From: a bacterium
GTDB lineage: Bacteria > Cyanobacteriota > Vampirovibrionia > Gastranaerophilales > Gastranaerophilaceae
Assembly: GCA_017541565.1 (NCBI GenBank)
Contig: JAFXYU010000242.1
Span: 1-6,358, forward strand
DNA: 6,358 nucleotides
Direction of reading: 5' to 3'
The translations under genes and the position numbers were made by a program. The notes under the pieces are model-generated. The model searched no databases. It was not told the origin of the DNA and saw only the letters and a list, made by a program, of their open reading frames with translations. Positions within the stretch are counted from its first letter, which is position 1; each line of letters starts with the position of its first letter. Positions 4,887-6,358 of this stretch are shown one piece after another.

Positions 4887-6358
4887 CCAGATTTTGTTTT
4901 CTCATTCTGATATTTTCCGGTGTAACTTCAACGAGTTCATCATCACCGATGTATTCAAGACATTCTTCAAGAGTGAGTTCTTTATGTCCTTGCAAAGTTA
5001 CCATAACATCAGCGGTAGAACTTCTCATATTGGTTAACTTCTTTGTCTTGCATATATTTACAACAATATCCTGAGCCTTGTTTCCTTCGCCGATTATCAT
5101 ACCGCGATATACTTTCGTATGCGGAGTAACGAAGAACACGCCTCTGTCTTCAAACTGTGCAAGAGCATAAGGGATTGCTTCACCCTGTTCATGTGCCAAA
5201 ATTGAACCGCTGCGCTGCTTAGGAATATCGCCCGCGAATGGCTTATACTCGTCAAATGTATGATACATAATACCTTCACCGCGTGTCATACGGATAAATT
5301 CGCTTCTGAATCCGATAAGACCGCGAGCGGGGATAGAAAATTTCATATTTGTTCTTCCGTTTGCGCTCTGCATAGAAAGCATTGTTGCTTTTCTTCCGGA
5401 AAGTCTGTCTATTGCGGAACCTGCGTATTCTTCAGGAACATCAACAAGTAAATCCTCAAACGGTTCATACTGTTCTCCGTTTATGGTTTTATAAATAACT
5501 TCAGGCTTTGATACTTGAAATTCATAACCTTCTCTGCGCATTGTTTCAATCAGAATGCCCAAATGGAGTTCACCCCTACCAGAAACCTTAAAACAATCCG
5601 TTGAATCAGTATCTTCTACTCTCAAACTTACGTTCTTTTCAAGTTCATCATAAAGTCTTTTTCTGAGTTGTCTTGATGTAACAAATTTACCTTCCTGACC
5701 TGCAAAAGGACTGTCATTAACAGAAAAATTCATTTGTAATGTCGGTTCATCGACTTTTATAAGCGGAAGCGGATTAATTTCCGACGGGTCGCAGAGAGTT
5801 TCGCCAATATGAATATCAGAGAATCCTGCAATACCTACTATGTCACCTGCTTCAGCAGATTCAATTTCCACTCTGCCAAGGTCTTTAAACCCAAACAGTT
5901 TTGTAATTTTCCCTTTGCTGACTTCTCCGTCTGCATTAACCCAGGCGACCTGTTCCTGAGAATGGACAACACCGTTTGCAATTCTTCCGATAACAATTCT
6001 TCCGACGTATTCATTGTAGTCAAGCGTTGTTGCTCTGAATTGAAACGGTTTTGCTGCATCTCCGTCAGGCTCCTGAATATTTGCCAAAATGCAATCCAAA
6101 AGCGGAGTAACATCTTTTCTTTCGTCATTAAGATTTTTGATTGCAAACCCGTTTAAACTGCTTGCATAGATATACGGAAAATCTATCAGGTCTTCTCTGT
6201 CCGTGAGTTCCGTAAACAAGTCAAAAACCTTGTCCAAAGTTCCGTCAGGATCTGCTGCAGGTTTATCAATTTTGTTTATAACAACAATGATTTTTATTCC
6301 AAGTTCGAGCGCCTTAGAAAGAACAAATCTTGTTTGCGGCATAGGACCTTCTGCTGCA
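4867..6358 (-). CDS. typA: Ribosome-associated GTPase TypA/BipA, N-terminus beyond window
   Basis: A translational GTPase related to EF-G and LepA that binds the ribosome and helps large-subunit assembly and growth under stress or cold. The frame runs off the right edge. About 496 residues are present against roughly 600 in the family, so about 110 residues with the P-loop and switch regions (G1-G3) are missing. The visible part starts near GPMPQTRFV, just after G3. Counting from that Met, G4 is NKID (23-26) and G5 ASSLNG (60-65). The beta-barrel domain II follows (about 95-190), then the EF-G-like domain III (FAGQEGKFVTSRQL, SGRGELHLGILIE), domain V (EPFEDLLVDVPEE) and the TypA-specific C-terminal domain (ARGLIGFRSEF, KKLTNMR, DDELVEVTP). 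No frameshift is visible. Its stop codon lies inside the convergent GNAT-like gene. Its promoter is outside the window. Confidence 0.98.
   Translation of the reverse strand, partial: AAEGPMPQTRFVLSKALELGIKIIVVINKIDKPAADPDGTLDKVFDLFTELTDREDLIDFPYIYASSLNGFAIKNLNDERKDVTPLLDCILANIQEPDGDAAKPFQFRATTLDYNEYVGRIVIGRIANGVVHSQEQVAWVNADGEVSKGKITKLFGFKDLGRVEIESAEAGDIVGIAGFSDIHIGETLCDPSEINPLPLIKVDEPTLQMNFSVNDSPFAGQEGKFVTSRQLRKRLYDELEKNVSLRVEDTDSTDCFKVSGRGELHLGILIETMRREGYEFQVSKPEVIYKTINGEQYEPFEDLLVDVPEEYAGSAIDRLSGRKATMLSMQSANGRTNMKFSIPARGLIGFRSEFIRMTRGEGIMYHTFDEYKPFAGDIPKQRSGSILAHEQGEAIPYALAQFEDRGVFFVTPHTKVYRGMIIGEGNKAQDIVVNICKTKKLTNMRSSTADVMVTLQGHKELTLEECLEYIGDDELVEVTPENIRMRKQNLVKFGSI

Noticed and set aside
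5809..6156. Open frames of about 100 residues within typA on both strands
   Set aside because: typA is continuous and strongly conserved through this region, so these are by-products of its codon use.
1..6358. CRISPR array, toxin-antitoxin pair, transposase or defence system
   Set aside because: No regularly spaced repeats, paired small toxin-antitoxin frames, transposase motifs or defence domains were seen on either strand.

Overview
The window looks like bacterial chromosome of moderate to low GC. It joins the end of a probable integrated mobile element (left) to ordinary chromosomal genes (right). The standard genetic code fits, the tRNA lacks an encoded CCA, ribosome-binding sites are patchy, and several proteins are TPR-rich or small and exported. 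The style of the GNAT-like and small exported proteins reminded me of uncultured gut Gastranaerophilales (Melainabacteria/Vampirovibrionia). That is a low-confidence impression from memory, not a search result.

Positions 1-1100: the C-terminal part of a tyrosine recombinase with a complete catalytic set enters from the left edge and ends 83 bp before an intact tRNA-Leu(CAA). The gap between them holds an 11-bp perfect inverted repeat, with two TACACAAA direct repeats one helical turn apart inside it. This is a plausible recombinase or excisionase binding region at an element end. The tRNA is followed by a strong bidirectional hairpin terminator, and after that by a short inverted near-copy of the tRNA T-arm.

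Positions 1100-2950: a small exported Cys-containing protein of unknown function (minus strand) is divergent from a cytoplasmic protein of six TPRs (plus). That gene converges, with a 14-bp overlap, on an exported protein of four TPRs (minus). Both exported proteins have a -10-like box placed so that transcription could begin at or next to the start codon, without a visible Shine-Dalgarno site.

Positions 2950-6358: divergent from the exported TPR gene is an ArsB/NhaD-type (SLC13/IT superfamily) membrane transporter. A GNAT-like protein follows 34 bp later, probably in the same transcript. It converges, with a 20-bp overlap, on typA/bipA, the ribosome-associated translational GTPase, whose N-terminal G1-G3 region lies beyond the right edge.

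No CRISPR array, toxin-antitoxin pair, transposase or recognised defence system is visible. If a new system is present, most of it must lie to the left of base 1, inside the element that carries the integrase.
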